This document shows positions 1 to 6,900 of a stretch of DNA of 8,823 bases, piece by piece; position 1 is the first letter of the stretch; every line of letters begins with the position of its first letter. Source of the DNA: Nitrosomonas sp. UBA6494. Its GTDB lineage: Bacteria > Pseudomonadota > Gammaproteobacteria > Burkholderiales > Nitrosomonadaceae. The position numbers were made by a program, and so were the translations under genes. The notes under the pieces were generated by a model that saw only the letters and a list, made by a program, of their open reading frames with translations, did not search any database and was not told where the DNA came from. The DNA lies in the NCBI GenBank assembly GCA_002435335.1, contig DJMI01000046.1, forward strand, positions 1,038-9,860, read 5' to 3'.

Positions 1-189
1 AGCGATTGCCACTACAAACCGCAAATGCGACAAGATCAATTGTTGAGCAGCTTCCAGATCACCGTCATCCCAGAGACGGCGAGCAAGTCGGGTTTCATCT
101 TCTTGTGACAAGATGGGAAATGAATTGGCCGACTGAATATAACTTTCCAGACTTCCTCCCATCACGGGGAATGATAATGCGTTAGTCAT
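1..189 (-). CDS. rpoH: RNA polymerase heat-shock sigma factor RpoH (sigma-32), N-terminal part only
   Basis: The first 63 codons of a sigma-70 family protein are present; the rest lies beyond base 1. The visible protein begins MTNALSFPVMGGSLESYIQS and continues through an RLARRLWDDGDLEAAQQLIL stretch to SHLRFVVAIA. This is the RpoH N-terminus and the start of sigma region 2; the GDLEAA..LILSHLRFVV segment is close to enterobacterial RpoH. RpoH directs RNA polymerase to chaperone and protease promoters during heat stress. Two in-frame ATGs compete for the start, at 195 and 189. A strong GAGGAG ribosome site (199-204) sits 3 bases from the first and 9 from the second, so 189 is preferred. The gene follows ftsX, the order also seen in Escherichia coli, but it has its own promoter and CIRCE operator. 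The RpoH box lies outside the window. Confidence 0.93.
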   Translation of the reverse strand, partial: MTNALSFPVMGGSLESYIQSANSFPILSQEDETRLARRLWDDGDLEAAQQLILSHLRFVVAIA

Positions 190-225
190 TGTCATCAACT
201 CCTCACATTAATTATACTTAAGATT

Positions 226-255
226 ATTTTAGCACTCTCGTAATGAGAGTGCCAA
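226..255 (-). promoter_or_regulatory. Probable sigma-70 type promoter of rpoH, overlapped by CIRCE
   Basis: On the minus strand, TTGGCA (255-250) serves as -35 and TAAAAT (231-226) as -10, with an 18-base spacer. Transcription would start near 219, giving a leader of about 30 bases that contains the GAGGAG ribosome site. A perfect TATAAT lies closer to the gene (216-211), but it has no matching -35 and would start transcription inside the ribosome site, so it is not preferred. The start point is inferred. Confidence 0.6.
229..255. promoter_or_regulatory. CIRCE operator (HrcA binding site) upstream of rpoH
   Basis: Read on the minus strand, the 9-base arms are TTGGCACTC and GAGTGCTAA, separated by exactly 9 bases. 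The CIRCE consensus is TTAGCACTC-N9-GAGTGCTAA, so 17 of 18 arm positions match. CIRCE is the operator of the HrcA repressor, classically found at groESL and dnaK operons. Its upstream end is 37 bases from the ftsX stop codon and its downstream edge is 39 bases from the preferred rpoH start. It occupies the space between a -35 and a -10 hexamer, as expected for a repressor site that blocks polymerase. HrcA binding itself is inferred; the hrcA gene is not in this window. Confidence 0.88.
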
Positions 256-291
256 ATTTTCGGAAAGTTTCCTTGAAAAGCTGCTGGCGCC

Positions 292-1203
292 CTATTTGGC
301 TTCGATTTGCCAAAGATGACTGGCAACGGAAATACGTGCGCCCAGCCAGCCAAGCCATGCTGAAAAGAATAATAAGCTGATGCTATCAGCGAGGGATAGG
401 TAATGTAATTGAAAATCGCTGTTGTAGAGTTGAGTAAGATCAATAAGTTTATGATTCATTGTGTTAACGGAAATTATCATAATCGACCAAGCGACAAAGC
501 CGCCTGCCAAACCTTGAATTGTGCCGAAATACAGGAATGGGCGTTGGATAAAGCTATCGGTTGCGCCGATTAATTTGGAAATTTCGATTTCATCGCGTTT
601 AGTCAGAATTTGCAATCGAATCGTATTAAACATGATCGCAATAATTGCAATGCTCAGTAAAATCGACAACATGAACATTACGGCGCGGCTCAAATCAAGA
701 ATGGCGTTGAGACGTTCAATCCAATCGGAATCAAATTGTACGAATTCAATCTCAGGCCAGTTTTGCATGTCGGTTCGCAATTGTTCTAAAACTTGTGCGG
801 TGTTTTTCTGCGTATGTACCACGAAAGCGTCGGGTAAAGGATTGTGCCCCAAATGATGAGCAATATTGGCTAACCCGCTACTCTGTTGCAATTGCTGTAG
901 TGCCGTCTCTTTGGGGATGTATTGAAAATCGATAATTTGCTCATCCGACTCAAGTTTCTGTTTTATATTTGCAATATCTTGTGAATTGGCGTCGGTTTTA
1001 ACAAACAGACTCATTTGCGGCATATCCGCCACCTGGCCGGATAAAGCATGCAAATTTTCGATGAGCGTATAAGCACCTACCGGTAAGCTTAATGCTATGC
1101 CCATGACCAGAATGCTGCATATATTGGTAACAGGCTTGGCAATCAGTTGCTTGAGTGTGAACAAAAGCACATAGCCGTGTTGTGACAACCAAGCGCGCAT
1201 CAT
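292..1203 (-). CDS. ftsX: Cell division ABC transporter permease FtsX
   Basis: FtsX is the inner-membrane partner of the ATPase FtsE. The complex sits at the division septum and activates periplasmic peptidoglycan amidases through the EnvC-type pathway; it is not known to transport a substrate. The 303-residue protein is of normal family length. It has a short cytoplasmic N-terminus, a first membrane segment at about 28-48, and a periplasmic domain at about 49-170. Three more membrane segments follow at about 172-195, 225-247 and 270-290. The loop after the second segment carries the conserved RDEIEISKLIGAT motif (203-215), typical of FtsX/FtsX-like permeases and facing the ATPase. The ATG overlaps the ftsE stop codon (ATGA), so translation is probably coupled. 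A second ATG follows immediately. An AAGGA ribosome site lies about 11 bases upstream, inside ftsE. Confidence 0.95.
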   Translation of the reverse strand: MMRAWLSQHGYVLLFTLKQLIAKPVTNICSILVMGIALSLPVGAYTLIENLHALSGQVADMPQMSLFVKTDANSQDIANIKQKLESDEQIIDFQYIPKETALQQLQQSSGLANIAHHLGHNPLPDAFVVHTQKNTAQVLEQLRTDMQNWPEIEFVQFDSDWIERLNAILDLSRAVMFMLSILLSIAIIAIMFNTIRLQILTKRDEIEISKLIGATDSFIQRPFLYFGTIQGLAGGFVAWSIMIISVNTMNHKLIDLTQLYNSDFQLHYLSLADSISLLFFSAWLGWLGARISVASHLWQIEAK

Positions 1204-1853
1204 GCTGCCAATTTTCCTTGCTTAAGCGTTAAGATGCGATGTTGCGTATCTTCCAGCAGCGAGGCGTCATGTGTGGAGATCAATACGGTAACACCGACTT
1301 GATTGAATGAGTTAAACAAAGTCATGATGTCGCGTGCGTATTCAACGTCCAAGTTACCGGTCGGTTCGTCCGCGATGAGAATCATGGGGCGATGCACGAT
1401 TGCGCGTGCAATGCAGAGGCGCTGCCTTTCACCGCCGGATAATGCAACCGGCATAGATTTTTCTTTTTTCAGCAAACCGACCTTGTCGAGCGCAGCACGA
1501 ACACGAGCCGCCATCGATTGGCTATCGAAGCCGCTAATTTGTAGCGGCAGCAGCACGTTATCGAAGGCAGAGCGATCGAACAGCAATTTGTGATCTTGAA
1601 ATATGAAACCGATTTTGCGGCGCAAGTAGGGGATTGCCGCCGGTTTGAGCTGGGCAATGTTTTGGCCGTTGATGGCAATGATACCGGAAGATGGGTGTTC
1701 TATCGTGGCAATCAGCTTGAGTAGCGTACTTTTGCCGGCGCCCGAATGACCGGTTAGAAACACCATTTCACCGGTTGCAATGTCCAGATTGGCGTTATTT
1801 AACGCCACAAAACCATCCGGATAGCGTTTGGAAACATTTTTGAAAGTGATCAT
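1200..1853 (-). CDS. ftsE: Cell division ATP-binding protein FtsE
   Basis: FtsE is the cytoplasmic ABC ATPase that drives FtsX at the septum. Counting from the ATG at 1853 it has 217 residues. All ABC motifs are present: Walker A GHSGAGKST (35-43), Q-loop FIFQDH (83-88), signature LSGGERQR (138-145), Walker B ILIADEPTGNLD (158-169) with catalytic E163, and the H-loop STHD with H195. An in-frame TTG at 1868 would add five residues (MNGFG). The ATG is preferred because FtsE proteins normally begin MI.F.NVSKRY, but neither start has a convincing ribosome site, so coupling to ftsY is likely. The gene lies 24 bases after the ftsY stop and overlaps ftsX by 4 bases. Confidence 0.95.
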   Translation of the reverse strand: MITFKNVSKRYPDGFVALNNANLDIATGEMVFLTGHSGAGKSTLLKLIATIEHPSSGIIAINGQNIAQLKPAAIPYLRRKIGFIFQDHKLLFDRSAFDNVLLPLQISGFDSQSMAARVRAALDKVGLLKKEKSMPVALSGGERQRLCIARAIVHRPMILIADEPTGNLDVEYARDIMTLFNSFNQVGVTVLISTHDASLLEDTQHRILTLKQGKLAA

Positions 1854-1877
1854 CCCAAATCCATTCAATAGGTCGTA

Positions 1878-2903
1878 TCAATCAAACATCGCTTCGACAA
1901 AATCTCTGGCATTGAATGGACGCAGGTCATGCAAGCCTTCACCGACACCGATAAAGCGCAACGCAGGCGGGTTCTCGGTGTATTGTCCGGCGATGGCAAC
2001 GACGATACCGCCTTTTGCGGTCCCGTCAAGTTTGGTTAAGATAAGACCTGTGACGCCGAGCGCTTCGTCAAATGCTTTCATCTGTGTAATAGCGTTCTGA
2101 CCGGTGTTGGCATCCAACACCAGCAATACTTCATGTGGTGCATCAGGCATCGCTTTTCCGATCACGCGTTTCACTTTTTTGATTTCTTCCATCAAGTGTA
2201 GTTGCGTTGTCAGACGCCCTGCCGTATCTGCTAAAACGATATCGATGCCGCGTGCTTGGGCGGAATTGACTGCGTCAAAAATGACAGCCGCGGGATCGCT
2301 TTTTTTATCTGCATCGCCATCTGGTGCAATGACCGTAATATTGTTACGCTCTCCCCATACCATCAGTTGCTCGCGTGCCGCCGCGCGGAATGTATCTCCT
2401 GCGGCGAGTAAAACCGATTTTCCTTGCAATTGAAAAAATTTAGCCAGCTTGCCAATCGATGTTGTTTTGCCTACGCCGTTAACACCGGCAATCATGATAA
2501 CAAACGGTTTGTGCGCAGTAGTATCCAATGTTTTCTCCAACGGTTGCAGCATGCTGATAAGCGCTTCCATAAGCGCTTGTTTCAACTGTGTGGAATCCGT
2601 CAGTGCATCTCGTTTAACCTGTTTGCGCAAATTTTCCAACAATTGCTGTGTTGCATTGACGCCGACATCGGCAGTCAGCAAGATGGTTTCCAGTTCTTCG
2701 TATAGTTCTTCGTCGATTTTACCGCCACCGAACAATCCCGATAGCTGTTTGCCAAGGTTTTGTCGAGTGCGTGCAAGTCCTTGCTTCAACCGGCTGGCAA
2801 AACTGCTGGAATCTTCCGGTTTGTTTTCCGTTTCGATTTCAGTCGTAATCGGTTTTTCATTGGACTCTGCCGAATCTTTTTTGGATTTAAAAAAACTAAA
2901 CAT
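1878..2903 (-). CDS. ftsY: Signal recognition particle receptor FtsY
   Basis: FtsY is the SRP receptor GTPase that docks Ffh-ribosome complexes at the membrane for co-translational insertion. The protein has 341 residues. It starts with a short acidic A-region (about 10-35), followed by an amphipathic stretch SFASRLKQGLARTRQNL (34-50) of the kind that binds lipid. The N domain runs from about 50 to 130. The G domain follows with G1 GVNGVGKTT (140-148), the SRP-family DTFRAAA (170-176), DTAGR G3 (226-230) and TKLDG G4 (290-294). The A-region is shorter than in E. coli FtsY, as is usual outside enterobacteria. It is probably the first gene of the ftsYEX unit. The promoter must lie in the 87-base gap shared with the divergent M16 gene, where no clear -35/-10 pair was found. 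The ribosome site is weak. Confidence 0.96.
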   Translation of the reverse strand: MFSFFKSKKDSAESNEKPITTEIETENKPEDSSSFASRLKQGLARTRQNLGKQLSGLFGGGKIDEELYEELETILLTADVGVNATQQLLENLRKQVKRDALTDSTQLKQALMEALISMLQPLEKTLDTTAHKPFVIMIAGVNGVGKTTSIGKLAKFFQLQGKSVLLAAGDTFRAAAREQLMVWGERNNITVIAPDGDADKKSDPAAVIFDAVNSAQARGIDIVLADTAGRLTTQLHLMEEIKKVKRVIGKAMPDAPHEVLLVLDANTGQNAITQMKAFDEALGVTGLILTKLDGTAKGGIVVAIAGQYTENPPALRFIGVGEGLHDLRPFNARDFVEAMFD

Positions 2904-2990
2904 TCTGATAGGCTCTAAACGCTATAAAATAAACAGTGGAATTTTGGAAGCTTCATTTTATTCTGTTTGCTTACACTTTGGTTGGTAAAA

Positions 2991-4385
2991 ATGGCACCCG
3001 ATTATCGTATTGCTTGTTTTCGTTTTTTTTCTTTTTTTCTGTTCTTGTTCGTATTGACACCGTTTCAAGCGATTGCAAATCCACATGAGTTTGTTTTGGA
3101 CAATGGTTTAAAGTTGATCGTAAAAGAAGATCGCCGTTCACCGGTAGTGGTATCGCAAATCTGGTACAAAGCCGGGAGTATTGACGAAGTCAACGGCGTA
3201 TCCGGTGTTGCACATGTACTGGAACATATGATGTTTAAAGGCACTCAGAAAGTGCCCATGGGCGAATTTTCCAGGCGTATTGCCGCAGCAGGCGGACGGG
3301 AAAATGCCTTTACCAGTTACGATTACACAGCTTACTATCAGCAGCTTCATAAGCGCAGTTTGCCGATGGCGATCGAATTGGAATCCGATCGTATGCGTAA
3401 CCTGGTATTGACAAAAGAAGAGTTCGAGAAAGAAATCAAAGTAGTGATGGAAGAGAGGAGACTGCGCACAGATGATCAGGCGCGTGCTTTGGTGTACGAA
3501 AAAATGATGGCAGTCGCTTTTCAGGCGCATCCTTATAAAAATCCGATTATCGGTTGGATGAACGATTTGGAAAATATGCGCGTGGAAGATGCGCAAGCTT
3601 GGTACGACCGCTGGTATGCGCCGAACAATGCGGTATTGGTTGTCGTGGGCGATGTAGATGCACAAGCGGTATATCGATTAGTAAAAAAGAATTACGGCGC
3701 AATTGAGGCGCGTCCGATATTGCCATTGACTGCACGCAAACCGCAAACTGAACCTCCTCAGGTCGGCAGCAAGCGGATTATCGTTAAGGCACCTGCGGAA
3801 CTGCCTTATATGATTATGGGTTACCATACGCCGACGATTAAGAATGTGGCTGCAGATTGGGAACCGTATGCTTTGGAGATTTTGGAAGGCATTTTGGATG
3901 GTCATGCTTCTGCCAGGTTGAATAAGTCGCTGGTTCGTGACCGGCAGATTGCCAACTCGGTTAATGCAAGTTATAGCGCCCTGTCACGCGGTCCCAGTAT
4001 TTTTTTTCTTAGTGCGGTCCCCAGTGCGGGGAAAACCGTGGAAGATCTGGAGCATGCTTTGCGAGGGGAAATTCACAAAATTATTTTGGAAAGCGTAACG
4101 GATGAGGAATTGGCGCGGGTTAAAGCACAGGTTATCGCCAGTCACGTCTATCAGCGCGATTCTATTCAATCGCAGGCCATACAGCTTGGGCGCATGGAAA
4201 GTATCGGATTATCTTTCCATGATATCGATACCATACTCGATAAGCTGAAAGCAGTTACTCCTGATCAGATTCGTGCGGTGACAAAAAAATATTTTACTGA
4301 TGATAATTTGACGATGGCGATTCTGGATCCGCAACCGCTCGAGCAGAAAGCGCCTGCACGGATACCAAGCGGGTTAAGACATTGA
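2991..4385 (+). CDS. Exported M16 family zinc peptidase (insulinase/processing-peptidase type)
   Basis: A 464-residue secreted metallopeptidase. The N-terminus is a signal peptide: a basic start MAPDYRIACFR, a very phenylalanine-rich core at 11-24, then probable cleavage after QAIA (29), putting the enzyme in the periplasm. The inverted zinc motif HVLEH is at 75-79, and a downstream glutamate in VVMEERR (E154 or E155) is the expected third zinc ligand, as in family M16. The C-terminal half (about 205-440) matches the second M16 domain, with NSVNASYSALSRGPSIFF. A TTG at 2967 would extend the frame by eight residues; the ATG is chosen because it gives a normal signal peptide. The gene is divergent from ftsY. 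Many proteobacteria carry a second, catalytically inactive M16 gene directly downstream, and here it is absent. The substrate is unknown. Confidence 0.92.
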   Translation: MAPDYRIACFRFFSFFLFLFVLTPFQAIANPHEFVLDNGLKLIVKEDRRSPVVVSQIWYKAGSIDEVNGVSGVAHVLEHMMFKGTQKVPMGEFSRRIAAAGGRENAFTSYDYTAYYQQLHKRSLPMAIELESDRMRNLVLTKEEFEKEIKVVMEERRLRTDDQARALVYEKMMAVAFQAHPYKNPIIGWMNDLENMRVEDAQAWYDRWYAPNNAVLVVVGDVDAQAVYRLVKKNYGAIEARPILPLTARKPQTEPPQVGSKRIIVKAPAELPYMIMGYHTPTIKNVAADWEPYALEILEGILDGHASARLNKSLVRDRQIANSVNASYSALSRGPSIFFLSAVPSAGKTVEDLEHALRGEIHKIILESVTDEELARVKAQVIASHVYQRDSIQSQAIQLGRMESIGLSFHDIDTILDKLKAVTPDQIRAVTKKYFTDDNLTMAILDPQPLEQKAPARIPSGLRH

Positions 4386-4397
4386 TGATTTAATAGG

Positions 4398-4448
4398 AAA
4401 AAGCTCTGACAGAAGTTGTAAAGGAGAGAAACAAGCAACTGTCAGAGC
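4398..4448 (-). terminator. Hairpin between convergent genes, likely intrinsic terminator of the EF-hand gene
   Basis: A perfect 10-base inverted repeat, GCTCTGACAG (4403-4412) and CTGTCAGAGC (4439-4448), encloses a 26-base loop. On the minus strand the stem is followed directly by TTTTT (4402-4398), as in an intrinsic terminator, 14 bases after the EF-hand gene's stop codon. On the plus strand it begins 17 bases after the M16 stop, but the T-rich sequence after it is looser (TTGTTATTTCTT), so it may also work, less well, in that direction. The loop is long for a terminator. Confidence 0.6.
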
Positions 4449-4461
4449 AGGCGTGATCTTG

Positions 4462-4854
4462 TTATTTCTTAGGATGACTATGACCGCTGCTTTCTTTGGA
4501 TTGGCTACCGTGGTCATGCATGTCATGCATATGTTTGTGTCCCATCTTGTGATGCATTTCCGATTCATCCAGAAAACCGTCTTTATTGGCATCCATTTTT
4601 TCAAACATTTGTTCATGATGTTTAATAAATTCATCTTTGCTGATTTTGCCGTCTTTATCCACATCGACAGATGACATTTTGTGATCACACTGATGCATCT
4701 GATGGTCTGCGCTATCTTTGGCAGAGGATTTTGCAGTTTGATGTTGATGTTGATTTTCTTTTGTCGTGTCGGCGGCAATTGTTGTGGTTGTGCTCAATGT
4801 GAACAAAAAAACAGCGCTTATTGTTGCAGAAATTAAATTCTTTTTAGGAAGCAT
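4462..4854 (-). CDS. Small exported His-rich EF-hand protein
   Basis: A 130-residue protein with a signal peptide (basic MLPKK, hydrophobic core 8-20, probable cleavage near IAA at 26-28). The mature part is hydrophilic. It has two canonical 12-residue EF-hand loops: D64-V-D66-K-D68-G...E75 and D88-A-N90-K-D92-G...E99. Both keep the acidic positions 1, 3, 5 and 12 and the central glycine, so calcium binding is expected. Flanking segments are rich in histidine and methionine: HQHQ (36-39), HQMHQCDHKM (51-60) and a tail at 101-126 with ten histidines. This suggests a second, transition-metal site. The only cysteine of the mature protein is C56. A GGAGAA ribosome site lies about 7 bases before the ATG. 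A calcium or metal-buffering or sensing role in the periplasm is inferred; no specific function is known to me. Confidence 0.85.
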   Translation of the reverse strand: MLPKKNLISATISAVFLFTLSTTTTIAADTTKENQHQHQTAKSSAKDSADHQMHQCDHKMSSVDVDKDGKISKDEFIKHHEQMFEKMDANKDGFLDESEMHHKMGHKHMHDMHDHGSQSKESSGHSHPKK

Positions 4855-4881
4855 CGCGTTTCTCCAATGGTATATGTTAAT

Positions 4882-4913
4882 GAAGAGTAAAGACTCTTCT
4901 GTTCTTAGAACAG
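4882..4913. repeat. Two abutting perfect palindromes upstream of the EF-hand gene
   Basis: Palindrome one has arms GAAGAGT (4882-4888) and ACTCTTC (4893-4899) with a 4-base loop. Palindrome two has arms CTGTTCT (4899-4905) and AGAACAG (4907-4913) around a single central base. They share base 4899. The second overlaps the candidate -10 and could be an operator. The first would form a stem-loop at the very 5' end of the transcript. They are the only such structures in the 148-base gap between the EF-hand gene and orn, apart from a weak 6-bp repeat. Function is inferred. Confidence 0.5.
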
Positions 4914-4932
4914 GACTGTGGATGAAAGTTCG
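4905..4932 (-). promoter_or_regulatory. Possible extracytoplasmic-stress (RpoE-type) promoter of the EF-hand gene
   Basis: On the minus strand, CGAACTT (4932-4926) and TCTAA (4909-4905) are separated by 16 bases. This matches the sigma-E pattern GAACTT-N16-TCTRA as I recall it from the E. coli rpoH P3 promoter. Transcription would start near 4898, leaving a leader of about 44 bases with the GGAGAA ribosome site. Such a promoter would suit an exported protein, but the motif is short and the sigma factor of this organism is unknown. Confidence 0.35.
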
Positions 4933-5002
4933 AAAAGAGATTCATTTGCACATAATCGAGAAATGAGTGTTTTGGGTTTGCTCGATATTTTTCATTCACC
5001 CG

Positions 5003-5548
5003 TTAACAAACAATAAAATGCTGTCGGTAGTATTTAAGTTCATTAATGGAGTCGTAAATATCGGATAAGGCTTCATGTTTGCTGTCTTTGCTAAAGCCGG
5101 CTGCAATTTCCGGTTTCCAACGTTTGGCCAGTTCTTTGAGAGTGCTGACATCTAAGTTGCGGTAATGAAAATAGGCTTCCAAACGCGGCATAGTGCGAAC
5201 CATAAAGCGTCGGTCTTGACAGATTGAATTGCCACACATTGGTGATGTGCCGGGAGGCACATGCTGTTTAAGGAATTCCAGCATTTGTGCTTCGACGTCG
5301 GTTTCCGATAGTTTGGACACTTTAATTTTGTCGATCAAACCGGATTTGGAATGCGTCGATTGATTCCATTTATCCATGGCATCCAATATTGCATCGGGTT
5401 GATGCACTACCAGAACTGGAGCTTCCGCGATCGTGTTCAGTTGTGAATCGGTAATTACCAAGGCGACTTCGATGATGCGATCGGTGTCAGGATTTAATCC
5501 GGTCATTTCCATATCGACCCAGATGAGGTTATTGTTATCTTGTGCCAT
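5003..5548 (-). CDS. orn: Oligoribonuclease
   Basis: Orn is a 3'-5' exonuclease that degrades di- to penta-ribonucleotides, the last step of RNA turnover, and also clears pGpG from cyclic-di-GMP breakdown. The 181-residue protein has the usual length and the complete DEDDh active site. Exo I is VDMEMTGL with D12 and E14; exo II is CGNSICQDRRFM with D112; exo III is KHEALSDI with H158 and D163. The C-terminus SINELKYYRQHFI is typical of the family. No good ribosome site precedes the ATG; the upstream stretch is A/T-rich. The gene is divergent from the M48 peptidase, with a 95-base gap in which I found no convincing promoter on either strand. Confidence 0.96.
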   Translation of the reverse strand: MAQDNNNLIWVDMEMTGLNPDTDRIIEVALVITDSQLNTIAEAPVLVVHQPDAILDAMDKWNQSTHSKSGLIDKIKVSKLSETDVEAQMLEFLKQHVPPGTSPMCGNSICQDRRFMVRTMPRLEAYFHYRNLDVSTLKELAKRWKPEIAAGFSKDSKHEALSDIYDSINELKYYRQHFIVC

Positions 5549-5643
5549 AATGATTTTTATATTTTTTGAATGTAATGCTTTTCATTGTGTCATATCAACG
5601 ATAGTCCGTCACGGTTAAAAACTTTTAATTCACATAAGCTACT

Positions 5644-6900
5644 ATGCAAACATTTACATTGATTTTCTTGATTGCTTTGGCGATCACTACATTAACTCAA
5701 ATTTGGTTGTCGATAAGGCATATTCGCCATATTCGAGCTCATCAAAACAAGGTGCCAGAAGAGTTCGCCAGCCAGATCAGTTTGGCCGATCATCAAAAAG
5801 CTGCAGATTATACCTGCGCTAAAACGCGTACCGGATATCCAAGCATGGCGCTGCACCTGGTTTTGTTGCTATGTTTTACCCTTGGGGGTGGTTTAAGTGC
5901 CTTGAGCGAATTTTGGTCCAACCGATTGGATGACACGTTGATGCAAGGTATGGCATTGATTGTCAGTACTTTTCTTGTTATGGGGGTTGCGGAAATTCCT
6001 TTGAATTATTATCGAACTTTTGTCATTGAAGCGCGATACGGTTTCAATAAGATGACACCTGCGATGTTTTTTTCCGATTTAATTAAACAGGCGGTGCTGA
6101 TATCTTTGTTGGGCGCACCGTTGCTGTTTGGTATTTTATGGTTGATGGAAAAGATGGGAGAAAACTGGTGGATCTATGCGTGGATGGCTTGGGTTGCCTT
6201 TAATTTGTTCCTTATTGCCATTTATCCGACTTGGATTGCACCGCTGTTTAATAAATTTACCCCGCTCAGTGATACAGCTCTGAAGGAACGGATTGAGCAA
6301 TTGATGAGCAAATGCGGTTTTAAAGCCAGCGGTTTGTTCGTGATGGACGGTTCGCGCCGCAGCAATCATGGCAATGCATACTTTACCGGCTTTGGTAAAA
6401 CCAAACGTATCGTGTTTTTCGATACCCTATTAACACGATTGAGTCCGGCAGAAATCGAGGCTGTGCTGGCGCACGAATTAGGGCATTTCAAACACCGGCA
6501 TGTTATAAAACACATCGTGATTTCTTTTGCGATGAGTCTGGGTTTTTTATGGATTTTAGGTTATTTGATGCAACAAGGCTGGTTTTATGAAGGACTGGGT
6601 GTGCAGGTGACCGAGGTGCCGTCAACCGCAATGGCGCTATTATTGTTTTTTCTGATAATGCCGGTATTTACCTTCTTACTGCATCCGATATCGAGTTTTT
6701 ACTCGCGCAAGCATGAATTTGAAGCAGATGCGTTTGCCGCACAAAATTCGTCTGCGAGCGATCTGGTGCAAGCATTGGTTAAGCTTTATCAGGATAATGC
6801 AGCAACGCTTACACCTGATCCGCTGCATTCGGCTTTTTACGATTCGCATCCGCCGGCGTCGATTCGCGTGGCGCATTTACAACGTCAGGGGCAGTTATGA
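5644..6900 (+). CDS. Membrane-embedded M48 family zinc peptidase (Ste24/CAAX prenyl protease type)
   Basis: A 418-residue integral membrane metallopeptidase. An N-terminal membrane segment (about 3-22) is followed by hydrophobic segments at about 68-86, 100-118, 147-167 and 176-198, which form the M48 N-terminal domain. The catalytic domain starts near 210. The zinc motif HELGH is at 277-281, with catalytic E278. The third ligand is E358 in the EFEAD motif (ExxxD, with D362). Two further membrane segments lie at about 290-310 and 328-348. Length and motif spacing fit the Ste24 type rather than the shorter HtpX. Prenylated CAAX substrates are not expected in bacteria, so a role in membrane-protein quality control is inferred. 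The stop codon overlaps the next gene's start (ATGA). The ribosome site is weak. Confidence 0.93.
   Translation: MQTFTLIFLIALAITTLTQIWLSIRHIRHIRAHQNKVPEEFASQISLADHQKAADYTCAKTRTGYPSMALHLVLLLCFTLGGGLSALSEFWSNRLDDTLMQGMALIVSTFLVMGVAEIPLNYYRTFVIEARYGFNKMTPAMFFSDLIKQAVLISLLGAPLLFGILWLMEKMGENWWIYAWMAWVAFNLFLIAIYPTWIAPLFNKFTPLSDTALKERIEQLMSKCGFKASGLFVMDGSRRSNHGNAYFTGFGKTKRIVFFDTLLTRLSPAEIEAVLAHELGHFKHRHVIKHIVISFAMSLGFLWILGYLMQQGWFYEGLGVQVTEVPSTAMALLLFFLIMPVFTFLLHPISSFYSRKHEFEADAFAAQNSSASDLVQALVKLYQDNAATLTPDPLHSAFYDSHPPASIRVAHLQRQGQL

Noticed and set aside
211..216. Perfect TATAAT on the minus strand upstream of rpoH
   Set aside because: No -35 at 16-18 bases, and transcription would start within the ribosome site; the TTGGCA/TAAAAT pair fits better.
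272..297. Plus-strand CTTGAAA-N11-CCCTATTT, similar to a sigma-32 promoter
   Set aside because: It points into the 3' end of ftsX on the antisense strand, away from rpoH, and has no gene to serve; most likely chance.
2449..2988. Plus-strand open frame of 179 codons
   Set aside because: It is antisense to ftsY, whose GTPase motifs are complete; a shadow frame with no recognisable domain or ribosome site.
3138..3665. Minus-strand open frame of 175 codons
   Set aside because: It is antisense to the M16 peptidase over its zinc motif; the composition is that of a complement of coding sequence.
4516..4530. 15-base palindrome ATGCATG-T-CATGCAT
   Set aside because: It lies within the EF-hand gene and is explained by codons for a His-Met-His-Asp-Met-His run.
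4374..4778. Minus-strand open frame of 134 codons overlapping the EF-hand gene
   Set aside because: It uses another frame of the same DNA; the EF-hand frame has a signal peptide, motifs and a ribosome site, this one has none.
4955..4986. Inverted repeat ATCGAG/CTCGAT with 20-base loop downstream of orn
   Set aside because: Only 6 bp with a large loop, and the T-run follows on the strand opposite to both neighbouring genes.
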